DNA of 53,466 nt from Chloroflexota bacterium (lineage in GTDB: Bacteria > Chloroflexota > Anaerolineae > Promineifilales > Promineifilaceae): positions 1-53,466 of the forward strand of contig JAGNBF010000049.1 in the NCBI GenBank assembly GCA_018004935.1, read 5' to 3'. This document shows, one piece after another, positions 44,768-53,413 of this stretch (its first letter is position 1; every line of letters starts with the position of its first letter). A program made the position numbers and the translations under genes. The notes beneath the pieces were generated by a model, which worked only from the letters and a program-made list of their open reading frames with translations, searched no databases and was not told where the DNA came from.

Positions 44768-44846
44768 TGAGTTTAGAGTTCAGAGCTAGAGCTAGAGGGT
44801 TTTCCAGAGTAATTTCCTCTTGTTCTCTCCTCTCGCTCTAAACTCC
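44768..44846. mobile_element. GAGTTTAGAG palindrome, second copy
   Basis: Ends GAGTTTAGAG and CTCTAAACTC with GGTTTTCCAGAGTAATTTCC at the centre. Flanks AGTAAC and AGTAGC may be a 6-bp target duplication with one difference. Confidence 0.65.
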
Positions 44847-44852
44847 AGTAGC

Positions 44853-44936
44853 AAGTAATCGTTCGGAAATAAGATAGATGGCTCGGTCAGAAGACCGGCC
44901 ACAGCAAACCGCTAAGTTAAAAACGAACGATTACTT
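44853..44936. mobile_element. 84-bp element with perfect 13-bp terminal inverted repeats
   Basis: AAGTAATCGTTCG at the left end is exactly complementary to CGAACGATTACTT at the right. The middle has a CGGTCAGAAGACCGGCC hairpin and CACAGCAAACCGCTAAGTTA, shared (inverted) with the larger element at 16275-16467. Confidence 0.7.
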
Positions 44937-45232
44937 AATACTGTTGCAAATGAAGGCTCGTAGTTTCCAGGGGAACCCACTCGGCGGGCAAAATCGGGGC
45001 GAGGCTTAATACTGTTGCAAATGAAGGCTCGTAGTTTCCAGGAAAACCCACTCAGCGGGCAAAATCGGGGCGAGGCTTAATACTGTTGCAAATGAAGGCT
45101 CGTAGTTTCCAGGGGAACCCACTCGGCGGGCAAAATCGGGGGCGAAGCCCCCGATTTTGCCCGCCTTAAAAAACCCCCCGCCCCTGGGGGCGGGGTTGGG
45201 GGTGGGGGAACTCCAAGTATGCAATCATCCTA
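44934..45232. repeat. Three 71-bp tandem units ending in a long-hairpin element
   Basis: Units start at 44934, 45005 and 45076 (CTTAATACTGTTGCAAATGA). Each unit carries only the left stem arm (GGCGGGCAAAATCGGGG); only the third continues into the full hairpin (45125-45165), the GC-rich tail and the end TATGCAATCATCCT, which matches the right end of the 182-bp element at 49012-49193. Confidence 0.85.
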
Positions 45233-45487
45233 AATTCCCCGTCCCTGGGGTGGACACGGGTAAAAAAAGTGTATTGCCTGCGGCCGCGCAGGGTGATTGA
45301 CAAAAGGAGCCAGGAGTAAATATAGAGTCTTGAGGACGTGTAGGGCGAACAGCCTGAAAGGCTGTTCTACGGGTTAGGCCATTTTTCGAGCGTGCTTTTG
45401 GCGGGCAACGGTTTTAACCGTTGGTGTCAACCCCCTGAATTTCCAAAGAACCCAAATTTTGAGTAAACAGCTTGACGCTACGGGTAT

Positions 45488-45868
45488 CTATTCACCACGC
45501 CGCTGGGCATAGGTTTGTTGAATTTTGCGTAAACCGGCTACACGCGCCACAGGTAAAACGAAAAGAATGCCATTAGCATCGTTATTAAGGTCACCGGTGA
45601 CAGCCTGCGTGATGTTGATAATGTGATCAACCATTGGCTCCCCTTCGACAACGGTCATAAAGATACGGTTTTGCTGTTCGCGGCCGCGCATAAAATCCAA
45701 CAGGCTGGGCATAAACGGAATACTTTCCCAATCTCTTACCTGGCGAACCCCACCCAGACCCGTCCCCTCCATGATGGTCACACCAGGGACACCATTTTCT
45801 TCCCAGGCATCCAACACGGCAAAGCTGTTATCAAGATTAGAAATAATGAGCATAATCATGTAATACAT
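45488..45868 (-). CDS. PII-like small regulatory protein
   Basis: The 126-residue protein starts at ATG 45868 with AGGAG six bases upstream. It has the ferredoxin-like PII pattern: MIMLIISNLDNSFAVLDAWEENGVPGVTIMEGTGLGG at the N-terminus and an alternating second half ending in VLPVARVAGLR. It lacks the classical Tyr-uridylylation T-loop of GlnB, so it belongs to the divergent PII-like group, which binds nucleotides or ions and often regulates an adjacent transporter. A cation/proton antiporter lies upstream on the same strand, separated by 670 bp of repeats. Partner is inferred. Confidence 0.72.
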   Translation of the reverse strand: MYYMIMLIISNLDNSFAVLDAWEENGVPGVTIMEGTGLGGVRQVRDWESIPFMPSLLDFMRGREQQNRIFMTVVEGEPMVDHIINITQAVTGDLNNDANGILFVLPVARVAGLRKIQQTYAQRRGE

Positions 45869-46073
45869 CTTGGTCTCCTGAATGTGGGGGTACCATAAAG
45901 CCGAAAAATCGTTTTTGGGCGTGGTGCAAAAGTCGCTAAACAGTGCTTAACATTTTGTAGGGCGATTTTGTCAATCGCCCACTGGACGATTTACAAAATC
46001 GCCCCACAAATCTGTAAAGCTAATCGTAACCGTTCAGTTGAATTAATTCATCTGCCAGGCCCGCCCGGTCGTA

Positions 46074-46274
46074 TTGTTCATTAAATTTTTAATCGGGTAA
46101 CGCATTCATTGACCCCATCCCCTCTGCCGATTCCCACGGGAAGGGGAGAATTCCAATGGGGCATTTTTCGGGGCGGATGCCCCGAAAAATGCCCCTTAGA
46201 AAAGTTCCCCGCCCCTGGGGGGGGGGTAGGGGTGGGGGGATTCCATTACCTGATTAATTTTTTAAACGACAAAA
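46074..46274. mobile_element. Long-hairpin element with TTAATCGGG ends, copy 2
   Basis: Same layout as 38428-38615: TTGTTCATTAAATTTTTAAT at the left, TTTTTTAAACGACAAAA at the right, stem GGGGCATTTTTCGGGGC (46158-46195) and GC-rich tail between. Confidence 0.75.
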
Positions 46275-46407
46275 CGACCGGGCTATGGTTACAAAGGCCG
46301 CTGGCCTGGCCCGCAGGGCTTCGTAAATTTAGCCCGGCGGTTTGACGAACCACGAGCCAGGCTATAGATGAAACCTGCCGCAGGTTTACCCCGGAATATT
46401 GAGAACT

Positions 46408-46486
46408 GGAGTTTAGAGCGAGAGGAGAGAGCGAGAGGAAATTACTCTGGAAAACCCTCTAGCTCTGGCTCTGAACTCTAAACTCA
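46408..46486. mobile_element. GAGTTTAGAG palindrome, third copy
   Basis: GGAGTTTAGAGCGAGAGG... pairs with ...GAACTCTAAACTC. TGAGAA precedes and follows the element, consistent with a 6-bp target duplication. Confidence 0.65.
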
Positions 46487-46538
46487 AGTGAGAAGATACC
46501 TTAATCCGTTGTTGTATCTCAACTGAACGGTTACGTGT

Positions 46539-47822
46539 TTACTCCGATTTTCTCTCCACGACTTCTGAGATGGGTGTTTCTACCGGTTTGGTCGGTTGCG
46601 GAGCAGGCGATTTGGCCTGTGGTGGTTTAGGGGGTGTTTTCTGTATGGAGGGAGCAAAAGCCAGGCGTAACAGGGGTGGCGTAACCAGCGTTGCTACGAT
46701 AACCATAAAAACGGTAATAGCAAAGTTCGTTTCACCGAAGGCGTTTTGGGCCAGGGCAAAACTGGCCACAATCAACCCTACTTCACCGCGCGAAATCATA
46801 CCGACACCCAATTGTAATGATTCGCGACGGGTCAGACCACCCCACATACCACCCAGACCACACCCCGCTAGTTTACTGACAATGGCGACGATGGTGAGCA
46901 CCAGGGCAAACCCAAAACTTGATCCCCCAATAGCCGTTAGATCGGCATTGAGGCCAATGTTGATAAAGAAGATGGGGACAAAGAAGCCGTAGGCTATTGA
47001 TGAAATGCCGGTGTCAAAGCGTTTTTTGAATGGTGTGCGCCCCAGAAAAAGCCCTATCATAAATGCCCCGGTAATCGCGGCCATACCCCCTACGACCTCT
47101 GCTAACCAGGCATAAAGCAGGCAAACAACCAGGGCAAAGGCGACAAGTCCCTGGCTGATGGGGAGCCGTTCTACCCGAATTGCCAACCAGGGAATGAGTT
47201 TGAGTCCCAACACCGCGGCCGCAACCAGATATAACCCCATTTGCCCTATCGTTAACAAAATATTGCCTTCCCCACCGGCTAAAATAGCCCCGATGGAAAG
47301 CAACAAAATGACCAGAATGTCATCTACCACTGCCGCTCCCAAGAGTGACAGCCCCACACGGCTACGCAACTGCCCCAATTCCATCAGCGTTTGCGCCGAG
47401 ATGCTCACACTGGTGGCTGACAAGGCCAGTCCAATAAAAGCGGACTCAAGCAAGCCCTGACCAAAAATCAACCCGGTGATTAATCCCATCACCAAAGGCA
47501 GAATCACCCCAATTGTTCCGGCCGAAACCGAGACTCGACCAGCCTTTAGCAGTTCGGATAGGTTAAGTTCTAAACCAGCCAGCATCATCAACAAGAGGAC
47601 ACCTAGCTCGGCCAGGTAATGAATGGCTTCCGTGAGCAGTTCGTCATCGGCAAAGGGGCCAATGTGAAACAAGTTGATCAGCGTGGGGCCAAGGATGATA
47701 CCAACAAGAAGTTCACCGAGGACGGCCGGTTGTTTGACGCGAATGCTGAGATAACCACCCGCTTTTGCGGCCGCGATGATGATTACCAGTGCCAGCATAA
47801 AGTTAAGAAACCCCGACTCCAT
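46539..47822 (-). CDS. CPA2-family cation/proton antiporter (NapA/KefB type)
   Basis: The 427-residue protein starts at ATG 47822; the SD-like GAGGTGG lies just before it, while the frame's earlier start is TTG. About 12 hydrophobic segments span residues 5-385. The TSVS stretch (about 137-140) and the paired acids Asp167-Asp168 in GAAVVDDILVI match the ion-binding site of electrogenic CPA2 antiporters such as NapA. Unlike full KefB/KefC it has no RCK/TrkA-N nucleotide-binding domain; the C-terminal 40 residues are a Lys/Pro-rich tail. It exchanges Na+ or K+ for protons at the cytoplasmic membrane. A PII-like protein downstream may regulate it. Confidence 0.9.
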   Translation of the reverse strand: MESGFLNFMLALVIIIAAAKAGGYLSIRVKQPAVLGELLVGIILGPTLINLFHIGPFADDELLTEAIHYLAELGVLLLMMLAGLELNLSELLKAGRVSVSAGTIGVILPLVMGLITGLIFGQGLLESAFIGLALSATSVSISAQTLMELGQLRSRVGLSLLGAAVVDDILVILLLSIGAILAGGEGNILLTIGQMGLYLVAAAVLGLKLIPWLAIRVERLPISQGLVAFALVVCLLYAWLAEVVGGMAAITGAFMIGLFLGRTPFKKRFDTGISSIAYGFFVPIFFINIGLNADLTAIGGSSFGFALVLTIVAIVSKLAGCGLGGMWGGLTRRESLQLGVGMISRGEVGLIVASFALAQNAFGETNFAITVFMVIVATLVTPPLLRLAFAPSIQKTPPKPPQAKSPAPQPTKPVETPISEVVERKSE

Positions 47823-47904
47823 GTACCACCTCAAAAATAACCAGATAAAGCCCCTTCTATAGATGTTCAGAAAATCATTTGGGGTTTTGGCTGGTAGTAA
47901 CGGC

Positions 47905-48103
47905 TTTTGTCGTTTAAAAAATTAATCAGGTAATGGAATCCCCCCCACCCCTAACCCCGCCCCCAGGGGCGGGGAACTTTTCTAAGGGGCATTTTTCGGG
48001 GCGAATACCCCGAAAAATGCCCCATTGGAATTCCCCCCCTTCCCGGGGGCAGGGGGGATGGGGTCAATGAAGGCGTTACCCGATTAAAAATTTAATGAAC
48101 AAT
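47905..48103. mobile_element. Long-hairpin element with TTAATC ends, copy 3, inverted
   Basis: TTTTGTCGTTTAAAAAATTA at the left and AAATTTAATGAACAA at the right, stem 47986-48023 (GGGGCATTTTTCGGGGC). Opposite orientation to the copies at 38428 and 46074. Confidence 0.75.
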
Positions 48104-49011
48104 TGCGTCCTACGTGACACAGAGCGTTGCAGGGAGCATTCCACGCTCTGCGTGGAACGAGTACCTGAATAGATACAAACAGACAACGTTTACCAGGGGC
48201 GTTTTTCAAACCACCCTACAAATCCCTGAATTCCTCAAAACCCAGAACAATATTTTGATTATAACGTCTAAAGTAATTTTATAACCATATAACCCCTCAC
48301 TTCCGCAATTCTCAATTTGGTCTGAACATCTAAAAGTGCCGAGGCCGCCCGGCCGTAAAACGGGCCGGGCGATGGTTACGAAGGCCATTGGCCTGCTGTT
48401 TTGGCCCGTAAGGCCTGGTACTGATAGCCCGGCGGTTCAACTGGGCGTAGCACAGCCTTTCCAGGCTGTGCGCTCTCTATACAGGCAGAGCCGGGCTTCG
48501 GCAAGCTCAGCCCTCGCGGACGTGTATCGTTACGCCCATTTTTTGTTTTCACAGGAGGGCGAACAGCCTGAAAGGCTGTTCTACGGGTTGGGCCATTTTT
48601 CAAGCGTGCTCCTGGAGTTCAACGATTTTAACCGTTGGCTAAATTGAGAATGGCTGTCCTCACTTTAACTCTCTTCCACCGGGAGGGGGAGCCAACTTTT
48701 CTGTCCCATTTCGGGAGCGGGGTGGGGGGTGAGGGTCAGCCATTGCCTATGGGGGTGTTTTAAATGAGTTGAATATACTTACCACGGTTATAACGTGACA
48801 TTTTGTTGGCGGCAACAGATTGGGTAGGTTTGGGCTGAAGACCCATCCCCCGTCTCCTTCCCAGTGGGAAGGGGAGAAACCCACCGGCGCGGTTGGGGGG
48901 CGTCTGCCCCTCAACCGCGCCGAAAAAAGTTCCCCGCCCTGGGGGCGGGGTTAGGGGTGGGGGTGGTCTCGGATGTTCCCAACGTGGGGATAAAGCGGCA
49001 CGGCGACACGG

Positions 49012-49193
49012 TAGGGCGATTGTATACTCACCAGAATGAACCCATCCCCCTACCCCCCTTCCCGAAATCGGGAAGGGGGAACCCACTCGGCGGGTAAAAT
49101 CGGGGCGAAGCCCCGATTTTACCCGCCTTAAAAAACTCCCCGCCCCTGGGGGCGGGGTTGGGGGTGGGGGAAATCCGAATATGCAATCGCCCT
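49012..49193. mobile_element. 182-bp MITE-like insertion with 10-bp target duplication
   Basis: The ends are AGGGCGATTGTATA and, on the other strand, AGGGCGATTGCATA. GGCGACACGG occurs immediately on both sides (49002-49011 and 49194-49203). The uninterrupted site is present at about 12679-12688 (GGCGAGACGG), in a stretch otherwise matching on both sides. The interior has a CCCCTTCCCGAAATCGGGAAGGGG hairpin-type palindrome, an 18-bp stem (49089-49127) and the GC-rich tail. No ORF, so it would need a transposase supplied elsewhere. Confidence 0.85.
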
Positions 49194-49255
49194 GGCGACA
49201 CGGCAGGAAAATGTCAGATTATGCCCTTTGGCAGTATAATTAATTGTTGAACTGT

Positions 49256-49386
49256 AAGCGTTCAGTCGAGTTACATCAACGGATTAAAAACAAGCGGATT
49301 TTCCAGAGGTCGTCTTTAATTCGTTCCTTTCTAAATCCGTTGAAGTAACCAAAACGGCCTAAAATCGTCTCTGAACTGAACGGTTA
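49256..49386. mobile_element. 131-bp element with TTCAGT ends and 11-bp target duplication
   Basis: AAGCGTTCAGTCGAG at the left and, on the other strand, TAACCGTTCAGTTCAG. TGTTGAACTGT flanks it perfectly on both sides (49245-49255 and 49387-49397). The same element with a nested insertion lies at 38801-39019. Confidence 0.8.
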
Positions 49387-49501
49387 TGTTGAACTGTTGA
49401 ATTGTTGAACTGTGAATGAAACTGTAGCACAGCCTTTCAGGCTGTTCCCCCTCCCAAGAAAACGGCAAACGCCAGGAGCAAACCAAACATTTCCATAAGC
49501 C

Positions 49502-52500
49502 CTATACGCTTATTTGTTCCAACGCGGCCGCAACCGCCCGCATACTCCCCTGCCTCTCTGACCGGTCACGGACAAGCAGGGTTTGTAGGAGTTCCGCCAG
49601 AGCCGGGGGAAGGCCAGGGCGGGCCTGGACCACATCTGGCAGAGGGTCTTGCAGAATGGCGGCCAGGGTGGGAGCAAAATGGAGCTTATCGAAGGGATTG
49701 CGGCCGCAGAGCATCTCTATCACCATCACCCCAAACGACCACACATCCGTCCGCGCATCCAGGTCTTCCCCCTTCAACGCTTCGGGACTCATGTAAGCCA
49801 CCGTCCCCAGTGTCGCCCCCTGGGTCGTCAGATGGGTGTGCCCCTGCGCCAGGCGGGCAATGCCAAAATCGGTCAGGCGGGGGGAGCCATCCGGGGCGAT
49901 GAGCACATTGGCCGGTTTGAGGTCACGGTGGACGATGTGCCGGTGATGGGTGCGGGCCAGGGCGTCGGCCAGCTCCAGGGCGATGGTGAGCACCTGGGGC
50001 AACGGTAGCAACGGGGTTTTGTCCAGCCAATCGCGCAGTGAGCCACCGGCCACATACTCCATGACAATCATCAGGTTTTCCCCTTCACCCACCGTGTCCA
50101 ACAGTTTGACGATGTTGGGGTGATTCAACTGGCGTAACACCTCGGCTTCTCGTTTGAAGCGGGTGATCATTTCCGAACCGGGGACGATGAGGTGGGGCAG
50201 GAGTCGTTTGATGGCGACGGGTTGGTTGGTTTGGGTATCGCGGCCGCGGTACACCTCCCCCATTCCCCCTCGCGCCAACAAATCCCCCACCTCAAACCGG
50301 CTCGATACCAGTTGGGGTGGGTTACTCTCCCTTCGGCTGATGGGTGTATGCGGCAGGGGTGTTGTGTCATGGAGCGGGGGGTTCGTCGGGATGGGCGTCA
50401 GGCTATTCTTATCCCGCGTCAGTTGCCCCAAAACCGTCCGGGCCTCTACCGTTTTAGCCTGCTCTTTCAGGGCTGTAATCTGCCCGGCAGGCAGGTCTGC
50501 CTCAGCCTCAGCCAGCCGTTTTTGCGCCTCTTGCCGGTGTTCCGCCAGACTCATCTCGTTCGCCAGCACCCAATAGAGTAACACCATCGCCTCAGTCGTG
50601 CGCCCCAACGCCAGGTAAAGGCAACCCGTTTCATACAACACCTGGGGCACAATATGGGGAATCGGTTCGGTCAACGCTTTGTTTAGTGCCCATTGCAGTT
50701 CGGCGCGAGCCTGCTCGTACTCACCCATTGCCGTATGAATACTGGCCAGGGTGGCTTGAGCCTGGAGATAAAATTGGAGTGAGTTAATCTCCAGAAATGT
50801 TTTTGCCCCGGCCAACATCAACCGCTCCGCTTCGTCGTAGGCTTTGGCCTGATAGGCGATGGAACTTAAATTACAGAGGGTGATGGCTTCCGCCGAGCGA
50901 TCTTCGGCTTTCTGGCAGAGGGGTAACACTTCCTCGTAATAAATTTTGGCCTGTTCATAATCGGCTTGCAGGTAAAACACATTGCCCAGATTGACCAGGG
51001 AAGTCCGCAGGCTATGTTCGTCTCGCATCTCCCGGCCAATGGCGACACTTTCTTCCAGGTATTGGCGGGCTTCAACCAGTTCGCCGGTAATGTTGCCCAC
51101 CGCCCCCAACGCACTGAGGGCATCGGCGACACCCCCGGAATCTTCCGCCCGCCGGTAATAATCGAGGCTGGCGCGGAATTGGGTTTTGGCGTTGGGGTAG
51201 TCACCACCCAGGACGGTGTAGTAGCCGTAGTTGAGCAGGGTCAGGCCCAGTTCACCGGGATCGGCAAACTGGCGGGCCGTTTCCAGGGCGGAGAGGAAGA
51301 GGGGTTCACAACGCGGCCGCATTCCCCCCCACAAATAAAACCCGGCCAATCGCCCCTGCACCTGCCCCAACATCTGCCGGGCCGGTAGGTTATCCGGCTC
51401 CTGGGCGATGACTTCTTCAAGCATCTGGGCCGTTTTTTCCAACCACGCCATCCCTTCCCGATACCGCCCCTGTTCGTTGTAAAAAACCCGTAGCAGGTGT
51501 AAACCCTTTTCTAGAAGGGGTAAATCCCGTTCCTGAACGGCCCAATCCCAGGCCGCCCGAATGTTCGCATGATCGGTGATGAGGGCGCGGAAAGTGGCCG
51601 TTTCCTGGGGGCCGTTGAGGTGTTCCGTTTCTTTGTGTAGCCAATTGAGAAAATATTGCGCGTGACGATTTTGTAACGGCTGACGGGCTGACAGGCTGAG
51701 TTGCTGATCCGCATATTGGCGCAGGCGTTCATGTAGTTCGTAGCGGCCATTGGCCTGCCGCCGCAGGAGTGATTTGTCTACCAATGAGGCCAGGGTGGGG
51801 ATGGTGATGCCGGTGACGCCGTGCGCCGCTTCCCGGCTGAAACTGCCGCGAAAGACGGACAGGCTGGCGAAGGCGGTTTGTTCCGGGGGGGTGAGGAGTT
51901 GCCAGGAATGGTCAAAGACGGCGCGAAGACTGCGCTGGCGGGTGGGCATGTTGCGCCGGGTGCTGGTGAGAAAATCGAGGTTGGTGGCAATCTCCTGGGC
52001 AATGTCAGCACAGGGCAGGACATGCACCCAGGCCGAGGCCAGTTCCAGCCCCAGCGGCAGACCATCCACTAATTGACAGATGTGTTGGATCGCGGCCGCG
52101 TTCTCTTCGGTCAGGGCAAAATCATTCTGCGCCCGGCGGGCCAGGCTTATGAATAACTGCTCCGCTTCGGACTGGGGCAGGCCGTCCAGCTCCACCACCC
52201 ATTCGCCGCTCAGGTTGAGCCGCTCCTGCGAAGTGGCCAGAATTTTGATGAGCGGGGCCTGTTGCAGAAGCTCGTTGAGCCATTCGCTTTGCTCCAGCAG
52301 ATGTTCCAGGTTGTCCAGCACCAGGAGCATCTCTTTGTGGGCCAGGTGGTTGATGAGTTGTTGCGGCAGGGGCAGGGAGCCAGCTAATTTCAGGGCCAGG
52401 GCATCCACCAGGGCGAAGCGCAGGGCGTCCGGGGTGGCCGGGTTGACACCGGCCAGGGGGATGAAGCGGACGCCGTTGAGGCAGAGGGGCTGGTACGCGG

Positions 52501-53413
52501 CCGCAAGCTCCAATGCCAGCCGTGTTTTGCCCATGCCACCAGGGCCAACCAGGGTGAGCAGGCGGCAGGTTGGGTCACTCAGCCGTTGGTGCAGATCAGA
52601 GAGTTCCCCCACCCGGCCAATGAACGGGGTCATGGGGGTGGGCAAAGGGGATGGGGAAGATGGGGAGCCACTCGCGGCCGCACGGATACGCTCGTACAAG
52701 GTGTGGGTTGGTGGGGCCGGTTCCGTGCCAAAAGCCTCTTGCAAGGTGCGGCGGCAGAGGTCGTACTGTTGGAGCGCGGCCGCGATCTGTCCAGAACGGG
52801 CCAGAGCCAGCATTAGATGGCGGTGGCTTTCTTCGTGCCAGGGGTCGAGGCGGAGCAGGTGGGTGGCCGCTTCGCCAGCCAGGTCGAACTGGTTGTGCTG
52901 GAGATACCAGGTGGAGAGGGTGTGCAGGGTGTGCAAGGCCAGTTCGCGCCAGTGGATGCGTTGGGCGATGGCCCAGTCGTCAAATTCCAGGGCGTCCCGC
53001 ACCTGAAAACCGGCCAGGAAGTCACCATGGTAGAGCGCGGCCGCGCACCGAAGTTGTTCCGCCTGGGCCGCTGTTTGCAGAGGGGTGTTGTCGCGGATGA
53101 GCCGGTCAAACTGGGCCACATCGAGAACATAGGGCTGGGCGGTGTTAAATTCGACGGAATCCCGGCTGATGTTCAGGTGGGCTTCGAGCAGTTTGCGTAA
53201 GTTGGAAAGGGCCTGGCGCAGATTATTTTTGGCATCGGCGTCGGGCAGGTCGCCCCAGAAGAGGGTCGCGAGGGTGTCACGGGAATGCGGCCGCGGTTCC
53301 ACCGCCAGGTAAGCCAGCAACGCCGGAACCTTATTGGAAATGAAATCGGTCAGGGGAGTCTCCGCCTGCGCGATGTGTAAACCACCGAATAAACGAATCT
53401 GCAATTCGGTCAT
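49502..53413 (-). CDS. SARP/BTAD-NB-ARC-TPR regulator fused to a C-terminal Ser/Thr kinase
   Basis: The 1303-residue protein is chosen from ATG 53413 (MTELQIRLFGGLHIAQ); a TTG eight codons earlier is possible, and neither has a strong ribosome site. Order: SARP-type winged helix (about 1-95), BTAD (about 98-245), NB-ARC with Walker A GPGGMGKT (Lys296) and Walker B MLLVLDNLE, TPR array (about 600-960), a linker, then a complete Hanks kinase (about 1040-1303): GGMGEVYRG, Lys1069, HRDLKPAN (Asp1164), DFG (Asp1182), SPEA. No membrane segment. One polypeptide thus combines DNA binding, a STAND switch, a TPR sensor and phosphorylation. I know the parts separately; this order looks unusual. Confidence 0.9.
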   Translation of the reverse strand: MTELQIRLFGGLHIAQAETPLTDFISNKVPALLAYLAVEPRPHSRDTLATLFWGDLPDADAKNNLRQALSNLRKLLEAHLNISRDSVEFNTAQPYVLDVAQFDRLIRDNTPLQTAAQAEQLRCAAALYHGDFLAGFQVRDALEFDDWAIAQRIHWRELALHTLHTLSTWYLQHNQFDLAGEAATHLLRLDPWHEESHRHLMLALARSGQIAAALQQYDLCRRTLQEAFGTEPAPPTHTLYERIRAAASGSPSSPSPLPTPMTPFIGRVGELSDLHQRLSDPTCRLLTLVGPGGMGKTRLALELAAAYQPLCLNGVRFIPLAGVNPATPDALRFALVDALALKLAGSLPLPQQLINHLAHKEMLLVLDNLEHLLEQSEWLNELLQQAPLIKILATSQERLNLSGEWVVELDGLPQSEAEQLFISLARRAQNDFALTEENAAAIQHICQLVDGLPLGLELASAWVHVLPCADIAQEIATNLDFLTSTRRNMPTRQRSLRAVFDHSWQLLTPPEQTAFASLSVFRGSFSREAAHGVTGITIPTLASLVDKSLLRRQANGRYELHERLRQYADQQLSLSARQPLQNRHAQYFLNWLHKETEHLNGPQETATFRALITDHANIRAAWDWAVQERDLPLLEKGLHLLRVFYNEQGRYREGMAWLEKTAQMLEEVIAQEPDNLPARQMLGQVQGRLAGFYLWGGMRPRCEPLFLSALETARQFADPGELGLTLLNYGYYTVLGGDYPNAKTQFRASLDYYRRAEDSGGVADALSALGAVGNITGELVEARQYLEESVAIGREMRDEHSLRTSLVNLGNVFYLQADYEQAKIYYEEVLPLCQKAEDRSAEAITLCNLSSIAYQAKAYDEAERLMLAGAKTFLEINSLQFYLQAQATLASIHTAMGEYEQARAELQWALNKALTEPIPHIVPQVLYETGCLYLALGRTTEAMVLLYWVLANEMSLAEHRQEAQKRLAEAEADLPAGQITALKEQAKTVEARTVLGQLTRDKNSLTPIPTNPPLHDTTPLPHTPISRRESNPPQLVSSRFEVGDLLARGGMGEVYRGRDTQTNQPVAIKRLLPHLIVPGSEMITRFKREAEVLRQLNHPNIVKLLDTVGEGENLMIVMEYVAGGSLRDWLDKTPLLPLPQVLTIALELADALARTHHRHIVHRDLKPANVLIAPDGSPRLTDFGIARLAQGHTHLTTQGATLGTVAYMSPEALKGEDLDARTDVWSFGVMVIEMLCGRNPFDKLHFAPTLAAILQDPLPDVVQARPGLPPALAELLQTLLVRDRSERQGSMRAVAAALEQISV

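Larger units (their letters stand above)
44541..45487. other. Spacer with five mini-elements
   Basis: In order: 118-bp element copy (44647-44763), GAGTTTAGAG palindrome (44768-44846), AAGTAATCGTTCG-ended element (44853-44936), three 71-bp tandem units grading into a long-hairpin element (44934-45232), and a CCTGAAAGGCTGTTC block (about 45338-45424; inverted relative of about 12146-12236). No gene. Confidence 0.75.
45869..46538. other. Spacer with nested mini-elements between PII-like and antiporter genes
   Basis: It has a GTAGGGCGAT palindrome (45953-46010), a TTCAGTT end (CCGTTCAGTTG near 46030) whose partner end lies near 46525-46537, the long-hairpin element copy 2 (46074-46274, stem 46158-46195), a GGGCTATGGTTACAAAGGCC palindrome (about 46275-46380) and the GAGTTTAGAG palindrome (46408-46486). 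No gene. Confidence 0.7.
47823..49501. other. 1.7-kb repeat complex without genes
   Basis: In order: half of a 118-bp element (47858-47904), an inverted long-hairpin element (47905-48103), a CGTGGAACGAG palindrome (48104-48165), an inverted copy of the 12.15-12.45 kb block (about 48305-48655), a direct copy of 12.45-12.67 kb (about 48763-49001, stem 48885-48922), a 182-bp inserted element (49012-49193), a direct match to 12680-12720 (49194-49245) and a TTCAGTT-ended element (49256-49386). Short frames here fall in repeats. Confidence 0.8.

Noticed and set aside
48336-48647. A 103-codon frame in the large spacer
   Set aside because: It lies wholly within palindromic repeats that recur inverted near 12150-12450, has no ribosome site, and its sequence is set by the repeats.
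38800-49400. CRISPR array
   Set aside because: Repeats here are palindromic elements of 80-200 bp with irregular spacing and no unique 30-40-bp spacers; no cas genes are present.
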